Of a DNA stretch of 64,000 nucleotides, positions 12,401 through 26,200 are shown piece after piece. This DNA is from Sarcocystis neurona (Eukaryota > Apicomplexa > Conoidasida > Eucoccidiorida > Sarcocystidae), in NCBI GenBank assembly GCA_000727475.1, contig KL647288.1, positions 3,901,604-3,965,603 of the forward strand, read 5' to 3'. The translations under genes were made by a program, and so were the position numbers. Position 1 is the stretch's first letter; each line of letters begins with the position of its first letter. The notes under the pieces were generated by a model. That model was not told where the DNA came from. It did not search any database and saw only the letters and a program-made list of their open reading frames with translations.

Positions 12401-14297
12401 ATATATATATATACACATGTGCGTGTGTATTAATGGTTATGTTGTACGGTCCAATCTTCGCTCCAAAAACATGTCATGCGAGGTAGATACGCCCCCATGT
12501 GCATGTAGGGCGAGGAAAGTCATCCGTGATAGCGTAAGGGCAGCCCGGCGTAGTATTACTCCGAGTGAAAACATGTATAAATGAAAGTATACATATATAT
12601 AGACGCATGTATACGGACGCGAATCTGTCCCCATGACGGCCCACATGTGTATATACATACGTATTTATTTGTGTACAAATATGCATTTGTGTAAATACAT
12701 GCAGCAGTCATACACGTACGCATGCACACAGTTTACACATGGGATACGTGTGAATTTGTGTGTGTGTATATATGTCTAGGGAAATACGTACGTACACGCA
12801 CCTGTGTATACATGTAGATATGCATAGAACTTTGTATGCACATGGATGGGATGAAGTGTAGCCCGTCTAAAGTGACGTTGCAGCTCACACGTTTACCATC
12901 GTGTTAATAATCATGCTACTGCTGCGGTGCTACTCTCCTGCCGCTGCTGGTGCTGCATTGCTGCTGTATTGTTGCCCCAGCACACGTCGCAGCGCGGTCA
13001 CTTGTCGAGCCCGAAACACAGTGATTTCTGTGCTCGCTGCGTCGCCGCCGAGAACACTGCTGCGTCTTCTTCTTCCAGTACGATTGAGAAAGAACGCACA
13101 TCAAACAAAGAGGTTCACAACTGCAGCCGGGGTCCGGCATATATATATATATAATACGTGAATCACAAATATATACACATGACTATCCAGGTATGTATTT
13201 TATAACCGTAGATACAGGTGTATGTCTGGAATATACCTGTTGGAGTGGCAGTCAGGTATAGGAAGCACGTAGTTGGTCAGTGTGTCCTCGAAACGTCTTG
13301 TACTCAACTCAGACAGCATCGTAGACGAAGCGGGAACAAGATAAGTGCACAGAGAGAAATATGCGTGAACATAGAAAGTGTACTGCATAAATTCGCCTAT
13401 GCAAGTTGTACGTGCACCGTCGCGTGCACACTTACTCGTGTGTGCACGCACAGACTTCAACACACTTCGTACATGCTCAGGTACCGAGTATATAGACGTG
13501 CGCGGCCGCGGGCATGCCTGGTTGCTCAGTCGAGAAAGAGAGTTAGTCACGATCGCAGAAAAAGAAGAAAGTGAAAGTTCCTCCGGAACGAAGGGCTCGA
13601 CGTGCGCGTTAAGCGAAGGTAGTCTTTACTGACGAAGCTTTACAAAGTAGAAACGAACACCGCTGGCCTTCCGCAGGGGCAAACGGATTTCTTCACAGCG
13701 GCTGCACGTGTTGCATAAGTGTACGTTTACGTTTTGTGTAAGTATATATATGTATATTGCTATGCTCACGCAGTGCACAGCCGTAAAGAGGCAGAAGCGA
13801 CACCGGAGGGCAACCTCTATATGTACGTGTTAGTACGTTCAGACACGAACGATTACCACTATGTGCACTACTATATATATGCGGACGTATACATACATAG
13901 TGCACTCCAGATAAATACAGATATACATATATATATAGATATATACATATATATATACCTGGAGTGCACTAATATACATATGTGGACACATAATTATACT
14001 TTACTCCGTACGTGTGTATGTGCGTGTGTGTGTGTACAGGTAGACCTAGGTGTGCGTATATATACGTCGAAATGCAGGTGATTATGATTTTGTATTGCAT
14101 TCGTGTCAGGGATGCTTCTGTCCTCGGCCCAGGAGACACCGCGCTAGTACAGCGCTACGTGTGCTCTCGCAGCACGCAGTAGGTATACACTTACGTGTGC
14201 TGCTTTGCATCTCGTGAATATCGCACGTAATCTTTTACGAAGAAAACGTAGAGGAGCTCAGCCCAGTGAAAGGGCACACTGTGTATTTTTTTCTTAG
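9431..14297. other. Intergenic or intronic interval with scattered possible exons
   Basis: No complete gene can be built here. Pieces that look coding on the plus strand, each after a consensus acceptor, are near 10510-10550 (KFAEVCGLYCGVFSTK), 11341-11661 (106 codons open from an ATG), 11956-12096 (46 codons from an ATG), 12985-13130 (LSSPKHSDFCARCVAAEN) and 13500-13619 (ending SGTKGSTCALSE before GTAGTC). They may be 5' exons of the gene that ends near 15,534, but their phases do not settle one model. The segment 10391-10590 is also open on the minus strand. Between these pieces there are TA and TG tracts and nothing else recognised. Confidence 0.3.
13898..13971. repeat. Perfect 13-base inverted repeat flanking a TA-rich core
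   Basis: TAGTGCACTCCAG at 13898-13910 is the exact reverse complement of CTGGAGTGCACTA at 13959-13971. The 48 bases between are TA-rich. It lies upstream of the candidate exons at 14298. Confidence 0.9.
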
Positions 14298-15534
14298 TAC
14301 ACCTTCGACAGAGGCTCCAAAACTTCCCAGAGTGTGTGCGAATGGCAAAGGTGCGACGCAGCTTTACACAAGTGTGTACAAATTAAAAAATAAATTACAA
14401 TGTAGACACATCGTGGATTCTGATTGCACACATCGTGTACGTCAAATTCAAAGCATTTTGTAACGATAAGCGTGGAATCTGCACTCGTCAATATGGCGCA
14501 CAGTGTCTTCTACGGGGTGCGAATACACGCCTGTATAGGCTGCACCTGGCAAACCACCTGCACAGCTTGCCACTCCACCGCGCACACGTGAGTACGGATA
14601 CAGCGACAGACATATATATACAGAGAGAATGTTTTCTCCACGATTGGTACATGTGCCTTCGCAAGAGGTGACTTGTTGATCGCGCGTCGCATCGTCGACA
14701 ACGACTTCATTTCAGAAGCACGTGGGCGTCGAGCGGTGGTCCTGCTGGAAGCAGTCTCAGAGTAGTAGGGTTACGCTATAACTACCGTATTTTGTAGTGG
14801 TTGTACAAGCAGGAGACGGCCGTGCCTGGTAAGCACCGCTTCTGCAAAGTTTCATGCAATTGTCCCAGTAGGAAAGCTGTGAACCAACTGCTACACCGTG
14901 CTTTGAGACAGGATCTCTGTACCACTGTGGCAAGCAGTTGCAGGTGTAGGAGGCGAGGTCCTGCAAGACGGGGACAGGACCACCAGCAGCAGCGCGTCCA
15001 AAAGACACACTGCTGTATCTTGTGCAACAGAAGAGCATTACCAGCGCAGACGCAGTAGCGGCAACGTCATATTTGAGAGCAGCAGCAGGTGTAACAGCAG
15101 CACAACAGCCTCAAGGAATGGACCTCCCAGTGAGTTGTAGCCCAGAAGCAGCATCAGCGGGACTTGCTGTTGCAGTGACTCGTGTTAGAAGCAGCAGCCG
15201 TTGACGCACCAAAGCGATTACCGGCATCTGTTGCTTGTCAGAGAGTACCAGCGAAGAGACCGGCTGTGGAGCTGCGGTTAGCAACAACACCATCCGTAGC
15301 ACATCCACCTCTGTCGTGCCGGAGCACGCAGGTGAATCAAGCGGGAAGTCTGCAGAGCATAGCAAGCGCTTCCTGGCTTTTTCCTGTGTTGTCCTGTGTA
15401 CTACACGAATACAAGCACGCATAAAGGACCACTTTTGTATATGTGCGAAATCAAAACATATAAGTATACATATATATAATTTTAGTCGCGTGGATACGTG
15501 CTCGCGCACACGCACTCGCAAGCGCCTCAAGTAG
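14298..15534 (+). CDS. Candidate 3' part of a multi-exon gene, Ser/Thr-rich C-terminus, unknown function
   Basis: Seven short exons join in phase: 14298-14350, 14539-14587, 14716-14761, 14813-14828 (micro-exon, or from 14810), 14912-14943, 15031-15129, 15242-15534. The splice sites are good, for example TTTTTTTCTTAG before 14298, GTGAGT after 14587 and GTGAGT after 15129. Third codon positions are GC-rich in most exons (YTFDRGSKTSQSVCEWQ, KHVGVERWSCWKQSQ, EEHYQRRRSSGNVIF). The last two exons give a Ser/Thr/Asn-rich stretch followed by a hydrophobic segment (FLAFSCVVLC) and a basic tail. That would suit a membrane-attached or secreted protein, but no family is recognised. The stop at 15532-15534 is in AT-rich DNA, so the true end may come earlier. 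Further 5' exons are likely in the interval upstream. The micro-exon is the weakest link. Confidence 0.35.
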
Positions 15535-16508
15535 CTTTACTGGAAAGCGCACGCCTACACACGGCAGAACTGGCCAAAGCAGGTGTTCACCTCCTGCATT
15601 TCTTACCCCTCATGAATGTGTATACACACGTATTTGTGTATCATGTCCGCCACGTGTACATGTCTGCGAACGTCTGGTGTGCTTCTGATAATGCGGGTTG
15701 GTTCTCGTCTCGACACATCTCCCCTCCACTTGTATACACACTTGTCACACTTGTCAGTCAGGAGACTGTATGCGTGGGTGTGTCCATACTCACACATTTG
15801 TACAATTCTGCTCATGTGTACGCATCTATGCTCTCGTACTCCGAATTTGTTGCTCTCGCTCTTTCTGTGCACTATTACTCGGGCTGAATCGAATGCTGGT
15901 GCGGCGGCGGCCATGCTTTTTCCCCCCCTTCTGCGGCACCCTCGCCGACACCGATAGCCGCATGTGTTTGGGGAGGGTATTTATGACAGGGGCGTGCGGA
16001 CGTGGCAACCGCGTGGCAGGGGCACACAGTAATATGATGGACTTGGGCATACGCCAGTAGTAACGCCACTATATCGCAGAACCACGTGGATATACGTCTA
16101 CGTCTGCGTAAGCGGTGGACGCAGCCTCAACAGCACTGCGCCCTTTATCGGTATAAACCGCTTCGCTATGAGTGGGTCTGCGTGTGCATGTGTTCTTACA
16201 TCAGCATTATTCACGCACGCTTCTATGCGTATCCTTGTGTGTCTACGTGCAAACAAATAAGACTGACGCTCGTTCCCAATTACTGCCGTATCGGTGTATG
16301 TATCTGCATTCACGGATATATATATATATATATATGTATACATCCCTCCTTCCCTGTCACGCTCTACATAGACATGTCTCTACGTATATACCCAGCTCGA
16401 CAGCCCTTTATGTGTAGCATGTGGTAATAAGGCAGGGTCCACACACGCGAATTGTAAAGTCACTTGAGCACCGGTGGGGACTGTGTGATATCATACACGG
16501 CTGCATGT

Positions 16509-17067
16509 ATGGCGGGAGGAGAGTGTTCGACGCGACTTTACCAGGAGAAGCTCGCCCTGCAGAAGATGGTGAACGAGTCGTGGCAGCGCCTGTCCACGAC
16601 AGTAACGACTCGTGCACCTGCTGTGCATCACTGACATACCTGTGCCTGTTTCCAAGCCTCACGGCCGGAAAAGAAACCTGTCATGTTTGTGTTATACATC
16701 AAATGAGTTCCTATACGGTCCGTTGCAGCCGCCTACGGCGCAAACACACTGGTGCTCTTGCCGCAGCTGTTACGTGCCTGTGTGTCTGCTGAACAGTCGT
16801 GAAGTGGCCCCGCTGCGTCTTGTGGAAGGCGGAGGTGCGAAGAAACGGCGGTTTTTTCCGCTGAAGGAGCACACGCACTTGTCGCGCGGTCTGCTGTCCA
16901 CATTATTTTGTCTGCACTGGGTTGCTCCACTTTTGACGAACGTCAAAGAGTTGCACCGCCTGTCTCGACTGACGCACATGTGTACGCATACGCACACTTG
17001 TATGGTGGTACACACGCGCGTGTATGCAGGGCCTAGTGTATTCTGTAGAGGTCTGTGCACCGCCTGA
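16509..17067 (+). CDS. Small two-exon gene, unknown function
   Basis: Exon 1 (16509-16601) begins MAGGECSTRLYQEKLALQKM and has nearly all third positions G or C. It ends at a GTAACG donor in phase 0. Exon 2 (16708-17067) is open to TGA and reads FLYGPLQPPTAQTHWCSCRS, then YVPVCLLNSREVAPLRL and KKRRFFPLKEHTHL. The total is 150 residues. A C-x-C-x2-C-x4-C cluster at the start of exon 2 could bind zinc, which is inference only. The last 40 codons run into TG/CA-type repeat DNA and may not be coding; a splice before them is possible. The gene converges tail to tail with the aminopeptidase, whose stop is at 17249. No family is recognised. Confidence 0.42.
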
Positions 17068-17248
17068 AAACTTTTTAGGGGAGCACGCGTCGGGATGTGG
17101 AGACACACCTACACACACACGCACGTAAAAATATATATACATATATGGGCAAAAGCAATACACACGCACTTTTTGGACACGTACACGCATTTGGACTTTA
17201 CACACAAGCGTGAGCACGTCTATTTATATATGCAAATAATGGAAAGTG

Positions 17249-20200
17249 TTAGTTGCCAAGAGCAGCCTGCTGCTGGCGGCTCATCTCCAAGGCGTACTCC
17301 ACAAGTGTACGCACAGCATAGCCTGTCGCGCGGCTGTGCTTCATATCCCACGCAGGTCCGGCGATGTCGAGGTGTGCCCACGGCGTCTGCAAGAGAGTTT
17401 CAACCAGAGACACATCACGTACAGCCGTGTACAGATGTTTGTACTCATACATACATACATGCATTAGATGTGCACGCCAACTGAGTAGTTCGTACGCGGG
17501 GGGCATACACAAGTGTGTTTGGAGCGAAGGTTGTATACGACCGCAGGTCGCTCCCTGGGGGTAAATGCATCGACGGACGTCGCAGACGCGCACACACACG
17601 TGTGTACTGATATGTAGTACTTATGTATACACGTGTGCATGTGTATGTGCATAGACGTGTTCTGTCTCTTCGCCCCTGCACAAATTGGTGGTCCACAGGT
17701 GTGATGTGTAAGTACGCTCTGCTGTATAATCTTAAGATGTGTATCTGCCTCTCTGTCGTCTTGTATGTATTTCTCTACTATTCACCGATCGGTCCATCTA
17801 TTTGCCTATCTGCCTACACAGACACATACAAACGCGTGTGTTAGTCGTGATACCTTGGCATGCGTACGTGTACCCGGGGTGCGACCATGCGTAGCAAGTT
17901 CTGCACCTCTACACGTGCTAGAAAGAGCTGCGCCTTCAACGCCAGTTATCTACATTGACGTATGGCTACGTCTGGACGCCTCTCTCTATATATATGTATA
18001 TCATATTTGTACATCGATATACACATGCATATACACACATATATATGCATACGACTCATCATATGTACAAAACCTCTCTACGTATATGTACACGCTGGCA
18101 CTTGCACATACGTGTACACCTTCACGAATATGTGTACAACGGCTCTCTGCGTATATACACGTATGCGAACATGTAGTACACATACACATCCGGATACACG
18201 TACACGAATGTACGCACAGGGCGCCTCTCTCTCCCCACGCACTACTCTTTCTGTATATACGTACATAAATATACATACAGATATATACATATAGATGTGC
18301 ATACGTGTGTATGTGAACAAATGTGCCCACAATGCTTTTCGCTGTAAATATACATATACTATATGCATACACATACGCATTACATGGGCATAACCGTACG
18401 CAGCCGTGTGTTGCTATGTCTCTCTGTGGACGCTTCTGTGCGCTGGGCACCCCTCTCTCTACAGAGACGACGACCCTCTCCCCGGGTTCAGCAGATCACC
18501 CCATTCCACACACGCCGGCTTGCCTCTCGAGTAGGGGAACCACGGGGAAGTAAACAAAAAGTAGGCGTGTACACATTTACATATATATATATATGTATAC
18601 AGAATCGTGTGCCAGCACGCATCCCCACAAACACGGACACGACGAAAAGAGAACAGGGGACATAAATGTTGGGTCGCACTGGACAAAGGCTTGGTTACCA
18701 GACACAAGCAGAGACGCCGTTGTTTACTAATAAAGAAAGCCGTCTCGTCTCTGTGGCGACGCCTTACGCTCTGGACAAACTGCTCCAGGAAGACGGCTCC
18801 CAGAATGGAGCCGGCTTTGTTCTTCGCACCCACGTTCTGCAGGTCTGCGACTTTGCTCTCCAGCGCCTCTGCGTACTCCTTCACCAGGGGCATGCGCCAC
18901 AGCAGTTCTCCGCTCGTCTCCGCGCTGTTATTATCACAAGCATGCACCACAAGCACGCATTCCGCCGATTCTCAGGACCCACCGCCACACAAAAACAGGG
19001 GCACCAATGCGCCTCCTTGCAGGCAAAGATGCGCACCCGCACACAACGCAGGAGTGCTCACGACGCACGCAGATGCCCACCGAAAGAAAGCACCGAGCTA
19101 CAATTACTTCTCTCGTCTCCGCCACACAGGGACGATGGTCTCACAGCATTGCCCCCACGCAGCGCGCACCACACACACACACACGCTCTACACGTACGCA
19201 TTTACATACCTTTGCATCCCCCCTACACACACACGTACGCATATCTATATATATATATATATATGCGTGCACAGAGAAGGTCTGCTGCTGGACTGTCTGG
19301 CGCGTCTGCGTCGTCTCGCTCAGAGGGACGGACTCCAAGGGGCTGAAGGGAGGGCTTTTTTGTTGTTGGTCGCCAGGCTTCTTCCCAGATAGGGCAGACC
19401 ATACGAGTTCCAACCGAGGGGCTCCATCCGTCCGTCTCCAATAATAAACATTTCATTGAAGTTATGCAGTCACGTACGGAGGAGTTGCCAGGGGCAAGTG
19501 GTACACAGCCGACAGACACACTCCTTCGTACGCGTTCTCTCGGCAGCTGCACAAGAACACTGACGCGTAGGCAAGCAGATTCCCCTGCTGGTCCACTTAT
19601 TCGGTGCGTATATATATATATATATAGTGACGGCCGCACATGTATGTGTATGTATATAGACAGGTTTGCACGCTCTACTGTATAGTCAACTTCTACGCGC
19701 ACAGAGTCCCGTTCGTAGGATATTGTCTGTTGTTGTACTTCACAGTTTTCTCTGCAACAACACGCTCACCGACGGAAGCGTGGGTTTACTTCTTGTGGAG
19801 CCGCTGCTGCAGACTTGCACTCTTGACCTAAATCTCTCTACGTATGCATACACACACGTGTTGTCCGACGCGAAGCCCACAAGGCGCCTCTGCCGTTGCT
19901 CTTCTGCTACAAGCAATTGCAATAATAGGCAGTCCCTAGTAATGCGCGCGCTCTCTAGATTCTTGGCAGCGCATCCGGTGCGCTGGGGCAGACGCAAGAG
20001 AGGAACACGAAAGACTGAGAGAAAGAGAGAGTGCGCTTGTCGTTGCTGCGCCTCTTGTCTTCTGTACAGGCGTACACTTGCGAGAGACACACGTCTATGA
20101 GAGTAGAGATGTTGTCGACGTGGGGACACCCACTCACAGTCAAGTAGGCACACCCTCTCTGCCCTACGACAGCCTGTGCTGCTGCTGTTGTCGTACGGGA

Positions 20201-23200
20201 GCAGCAGTCGCAGCGCCAGCCGCCGCAAAAACACTCGCACGATAGCAGCCCAAATCCTACACTGAGTCAGCAGCAGAGACAAAACCGAGGAGCAGCAGCA
20301 GCTGCTGCTGCAGTGTGTATCTCAGGGTGTGTACCTCTGGAGAAGCTGCTGCGCCAGAGCGTCGCTGGTGCTGTACAACGCAGCGTATCGGTGGCCGAGG
20401 GCGATGATAGCGGCTCCTGTGAGCGTGGCCACATCGACCAGGACATGCGGTTGTAGGTATTTCTCGGCGTAGACAAGCGCGTCAGCGAGAGTCAGTCTGC
20501 CCTCTGCGTCAGTGTTCCCCACTTCAATCGTCTTCCCGTCTGCAGCAGTGACAACGTCCCCTGGTCGATACGACTTTTCCGACACCATGTTCTCGCACGC
20601 CGCCACGACCGCATGCACTTCCACGTGCGGCGGCTGCAGCTCACCCAGCGCCAGCACTGCACCCAGCACTGCTGCCGCCCCGGCCATATCAAACTTCATT
20701 AGTTCAATCATTGAGGCCGTACTCTTGATGTTGTAGCCGCCCGAGTCGAAGCAGACGCCTTTTCCCACAAAGACCAGACGCTTCAGCTGTTCCTTGCCGG
20801 CTCCCGCCGCTGCTGCTTTCCCTTTCGCTGCTGCTTCGCCGCCGCCCTCTGCTCCGCCCTTTCTTCGCACGGGGCTGTACGTCAGGTGAATGAACTGCGG
20901 CGGATACATAGAGCCTTTGTTCACCGACATGTAGCTGAGCATCCCAAGTTTCTCCAGTTCGCGCTGCTGCAGCACTTCTGCGGAGATCCCCACCTGCCGG
21001 AGGACAGAAAATCAGGGTTAAATGTCAACTGAACATGAGAAGTTCAGGTTTTCCATGATATGCATTTGGGAACTGCAGGAACTTTGTGCCGGACGGACGC
21101 GTGTGCAGACCAAGGAGACGAAAAAGACAAACAGGCGCGCAGAGACACGCCAAAAACGCGTCTGCGACCAGAAGAGTCAACGAGGAAGCACAAGGTACAG
21201 GTGCGCAGGAACTTTGGTGTGACGAGGTGGGAGAAATGGCAAGGAGACGGATGCTCGTCAGTTTGACTCCGGAGAAGCCGGTTTGCTACGTTTAAAAAAA
21301 GTAGTCTTCACGCTAGGAGTTCGCGCGACAAGGTCCTCCCCACCATAGTCGGGCGGAGGGGGGAACGGCTACACAGGGGACGAGCAGGAATCAGGCGATA
21401 TGTATGGATATAAACGGTAGTTCTCGCACGAAGGCCAACGTGTCTGGGCGTACACAAACAGCACATGAGGCAGCATAGAAATATTTGGAGGGGGAGTGGT
21501 TACACAAGGGACGGGAGAAGCGGGCATACCTCTATAAACATGTATGTAAGTAGATTCACGCGTCAACGGCAACGTACACGTGTAGCTACAGTAAACGAAG
21601 CAGCAGAAAATTTTTCTTATGCTTCTTGCTTTTCTGTGGACACGTGTCTACGTGCAAAGCAACAGAGAGCCAGGTCCACTCTTATACACGTCCGTGTTCA
21701 AACCGTACGAAGAAGCAGCAGCAGGACTTTTCAGCGTTCACCATTTTATTCTCTGAAATTACTTTCAATGTGCGATTTCCCGCAGATACGTGGACAGAGA
21801 GAAGCAGCAGCAGCAGTCCTGATAGAAATATAGGAAGGTAGTCCATACACGCGCGCCATAGACACAGGCGCTGCAGCACGGCAGGCAGACCAGAGTAGTG
21901 CAGACTTCCTTGACGACTCCTACGGCTACGACTGCTACCTCCCACCCAAGGCGGCACACACACACACACACACATAGAGACACGCGGCGACCCACCTAGA
22001 CACACGCACACACTCACACACAAGAACCCGCAGCAGCAGCAGCGGACTGGTGTTGACATCTTCACCCTCCCTAAGCGTCCAATTAGAAAGAAAAAAAGAG
22101 AGAGGCACCAACAGCAAAACGGCGCGAACCCCTCTTTTCGTACGTCGTATACACATATTCGCACGTGGAGGCTCCAGGACGCGAGACGCAATGAGTAGCA
22201 GCGACGGCACGCGCGTGTGTCAGTTTACATGCTTGGCCATTAGAACAGCAGCCCGTGCGAGGGAGACAGGATTGCAGTAGTTTGCCGGCGCGTTGACGAG
22301 CTCCTGCACGAAGTACACATTCCTCGCGATTACCCGAGCCACCTGGAAGAAGAGGAAAAAGAGGCAGCACAAGTCGACAGAGCAAAAATGACGACCTCCG
22401 TGTAGACGACTCTGCACAGGTCCTCGAGGGGAACGACGGTGCTGTACCCACGTATACGAAGAATCGGCAATACATACGAAAAGTTACCTGCGTGCATACG
22501 CAGTGGGCAACGGCAACAAAATTCGACAACACACCCGAGAAAACCCGTACACGTATATGGCAGTGGGCTTCCGAAAAAAGAATCGATAAATACGTGGACG
22601 AGTACACGCATGTGCGTAGAGGCAGAGCGTTCTACAGAGGGTTCTTCTGTGTGTGGTGCTGCGTTTACGTCCACAGCGGGGATGAGCCACACAGGCGCCT
22701 ACGCGCGCAGACACACGCACACGATGATATGCACGCGTAGATGCAGACTAATATATATGAAGTCCAAAGGCGACCGAACATACGTAGGCACACACGTACT
22801 TCTACGTGTGGGGGTGGCGCGCGTCTTTGTGAAGAAGCATACCCACACCTGTGCGCACACGTGGAAAAAATGGGTCTGCCCCTGTCCTTCTATACGCAGA
22901 AAGCTGCTTACCCACACAAAGGATGAGATGGGACTACATACTACAGCGGAAACAGACTTGTATACATACACGCATACATTTTTCAGTAGTGAAGGACGTG
23001 GGCATGGCCCTACGGGTTCGTGCAGTTGTGAGGCGCAGGAACCGTAGCTTGTCATTTTGACGTGTAAATTTCCTGCCTTCTTCTGTGTCGGCGCATTTTT
23101 TTCTCTACCCAGCCTTCTGCAGGTGCATGCGTGCATCTCCGCGTTTACGTTCACCGATTTGCTACGCATACTGACAACTTCGAGGTCACAGTATTAACCG

Positions 23201-26200
23201 TCTACCTGCGGGCTTCTTCGTTCGCTGTCGCTTAAAACGAAAAAGGACTCCCTGACTAGACGCTACACACACATACACACATGAGAACATCTATTTGTAT
23301 AGATGTGCGTGTAAACCTACACCTTCTCACTAGGTGTCTCATATCCATATATACACCCCGTATGTCCGTTCACGTATCTATTCGCACCCACACCTACAGG
23401 CACACATATACCTGTGCTGTCGCTTTTACTCCTCTGTAGTTGCTGCTGCGTTTTTATGCGTCTCTGTCGCTGATGGTGCTGCCCAGTCGTTCACGTAGCG
23501 CTATGCGGACAAGTGTATAGGCAGGAAAAGCTGCCACTGCTCTGCGGCTGCTGCGCTGTCGCCCTCGACAGCGCGAGTGCGCGCGCGCGCGCGAGGGCTG
23601 TCGCCCTCGGTGCTGCTGTTGCTGGTGGCATCCCTACATCGATATTTTGCAGGAAGCTTTCGTCAAGTTCGTCCGTGAAGATCGTAATCTTCTCCAGCTG
23701 CGATGTTTTCTCTTTGTCGCCGCCCTCGCCTTTGAAACTGTCGGCCGCCACCCCCCGCCCCCCCCCCCACTACACACACACACCAGCAACAGCACTCACA
23801 TCACCAACAAGGCTTGCAGCTGCATCCCCAGCAGCAGCTACACAGGAGCAGAGCAGTTCCACGGCGCAGCATTTCCACATTCGATACGAAGGCGCCGCAG
23901 ACGCCCACGCCACCCGCAGCAGCACTCGGCGTCGCAGCAGCAACAGCCGCAGCGGCGCCCGCTGTGGTTCACACACTTGTCGACTTGGACGCGGACAACG
24001 GAGACACGCCGCCACAGACTGGTGCACGTGTCTCAGTATATACACACCGATTTACATACATAGCTACATACACAGTCCTCTTGTGCGTAGTACACTTCCT
24101 TTCATGCGCACATATATATAAAGATACACTTCCAGGGTCGTTTTTTCTATGGGAGCACACACACGGCTACACACAGTGACCCAGTCCACAACAGCAACAC
24201 ATCCATAGACACGCACGCGTGTGCCTATTCGTAAGTGAAAGACGTACAGGGAGCGAAACTTCGCCCACTCATCAGTGCCACAGAAATATTTATTTAGAGA
24301 GGTGTATACGTAGACGGTATGCATACAAGGGCGTCTGCACGCCTATGCACACGTACGTACGGACACATATATGTATGGGTTCTGCAAGTCCATAGGCATA
24401 TACTACGCATTAGAGCAACACTGTCCGCGCACGTGCCTATCTGCGCATGTATGGAGTCACACACGTGTGAATACTTGTGAAAACGTGGTACCTACCGTCT
24501 GTCTGGCTGCAGGTCTACCAGTAAGCTTTCTAAGAAGCTTTGCAGAACACGGCGCGGCAGCGCAGCAGCAGCCGCCCGGGCTGCCGGCGTGTCTGCCGCA
24601 GCAGCCCCCCCCACATCAACAGCGCCAGCGGCGCTGTGGAGTGCTGGGAGGCGCGGCCAAATCAAGGCGAGCTCCTTGACCTTGTTGAAGCCACTTCGTT
24701 GCAGCAGAGCCGCAAGTGCGGATCCTGCCTTCGCTGCTGTTGCAGGCTTCAGCTCCGCCGCTGTACCTAGCCCCAAGGCCACGGCGTGCACCAGCTTCCT
24801 CCCCGCACCTTCCCCGCTAGGCACGCGCACTCCCATATGGGTGCTGCGAGCAGCAGGGGCACCAGACGCAGAAGAAAATAACAAACAAAAGATGTCGGGG
24901 TTGTCAACAAAGCCGAAGATGGAGCCTCGCACTACGGGAAGCAGCAGGAGCAAGTTACCACGACAGCGGCAGCAGTCGCAGGCGGTGGGACCGGGCGGGA
25001 GAGGGGGGGCGAGGCAAACAAACCACAGGTAAAAACAGGAACAGAAGCAACCGCAGCAGCAGAAGCACAAAGGCAGTCGCACATGGACAAGAGGAGACGA
25101 GCAACACAGCGGCAGCACACACGCAACACTGCAAGCAAAGCACGGCGGAGGAGACAGGTGCGATGAAGGATCAAATCAGGTGGTAGAAAATTCGCGGCGG
25201 ACAAATGGGCAGGCAGGACGAACGGAACGGTAGCCGCTGCTGCAGCAGACAGGCAGAGTGCAGCGGCTTCTACAGAAGAGCAAGCAGCACGAGCACCGGC
25301 ACAAGGGCACGCAGACACACAAAGCCTGCAGCAGCAAGGCCACACACAGGTCTATATATATGGACACGCGTACAGAAGGATACGTCCACACGTACGCAGA
25401 GGTGGCTACCACGTCCACGCGACGCCACGTCGTACGTCTGCTTATATAAGACATCTTCGACTGTGGCGACAGTAACTGTCTTCCGCTTTTTTAAACTCCT
25501 TTCTGTACGTCGTCTTCCACTGTTGAGCACACGAGAACCCCCTCCGTTCATGTGCTCGCGTCCACAGAGTAGACACAACCAGGATGTCGCAGTACAACTG
25601 CTCCTCCACGGACCCCTCCGCGCACGGCAGGCCTCTCCTCCCGTGCACACACGCATAGAGATTTACACAAAAAAAAAATCATGTACCTGAGTGTACGTGC
25701 GGACGTAAGTAGCGGAGTCGTATGCGTGGAGGTGGATCTTTACACGTTAGCCCGGTTCGTACGTGCACCTTCTATGTGCGAACCGAGCGACGTAGTACGA
25801 CAGAGTTGAGTATTACGGGTAGACATTTGTATGAATACTTGTATTCCTAGTGTTTGTCTACTCATTCATTACGGCGTTGTATTGAAAGTCGGAACAGCTG
25901 AGCAAGGCAGGCCAGTACCACGTTACTCCGACTGCAGAGAGGGCACGTCGTGAGGACGCCTCCGTGGCTGTGGGGACATACGTACGGCTCACCCGAGCTT
26001 CGCTTCGAATTCCTCGTGTTGGGCCGCATCGTGGAGCAAGCAGTTGCTATGTTTCTTGTCTAGTTCTTTTAATTCTGGGGAAAAGCAAGCAACTTCTTTC
26101 TTCGTTTTCTTTTCTTCTTTTTCGCCTGCTGATCCAAGAGAATGGGTCGTCTTGGAACTCAAAATGCCAAACACCACCATGTCACCAGCAAACGCCGCGG

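Noticed and set aside
24496..25118. Longer 5' version of aminopeptidase exon 3
   Set aside because: Extending upstream of 24843 breaks the phase with the exon ending at 25993; the acceptor at 24844-24845 fits exactly.
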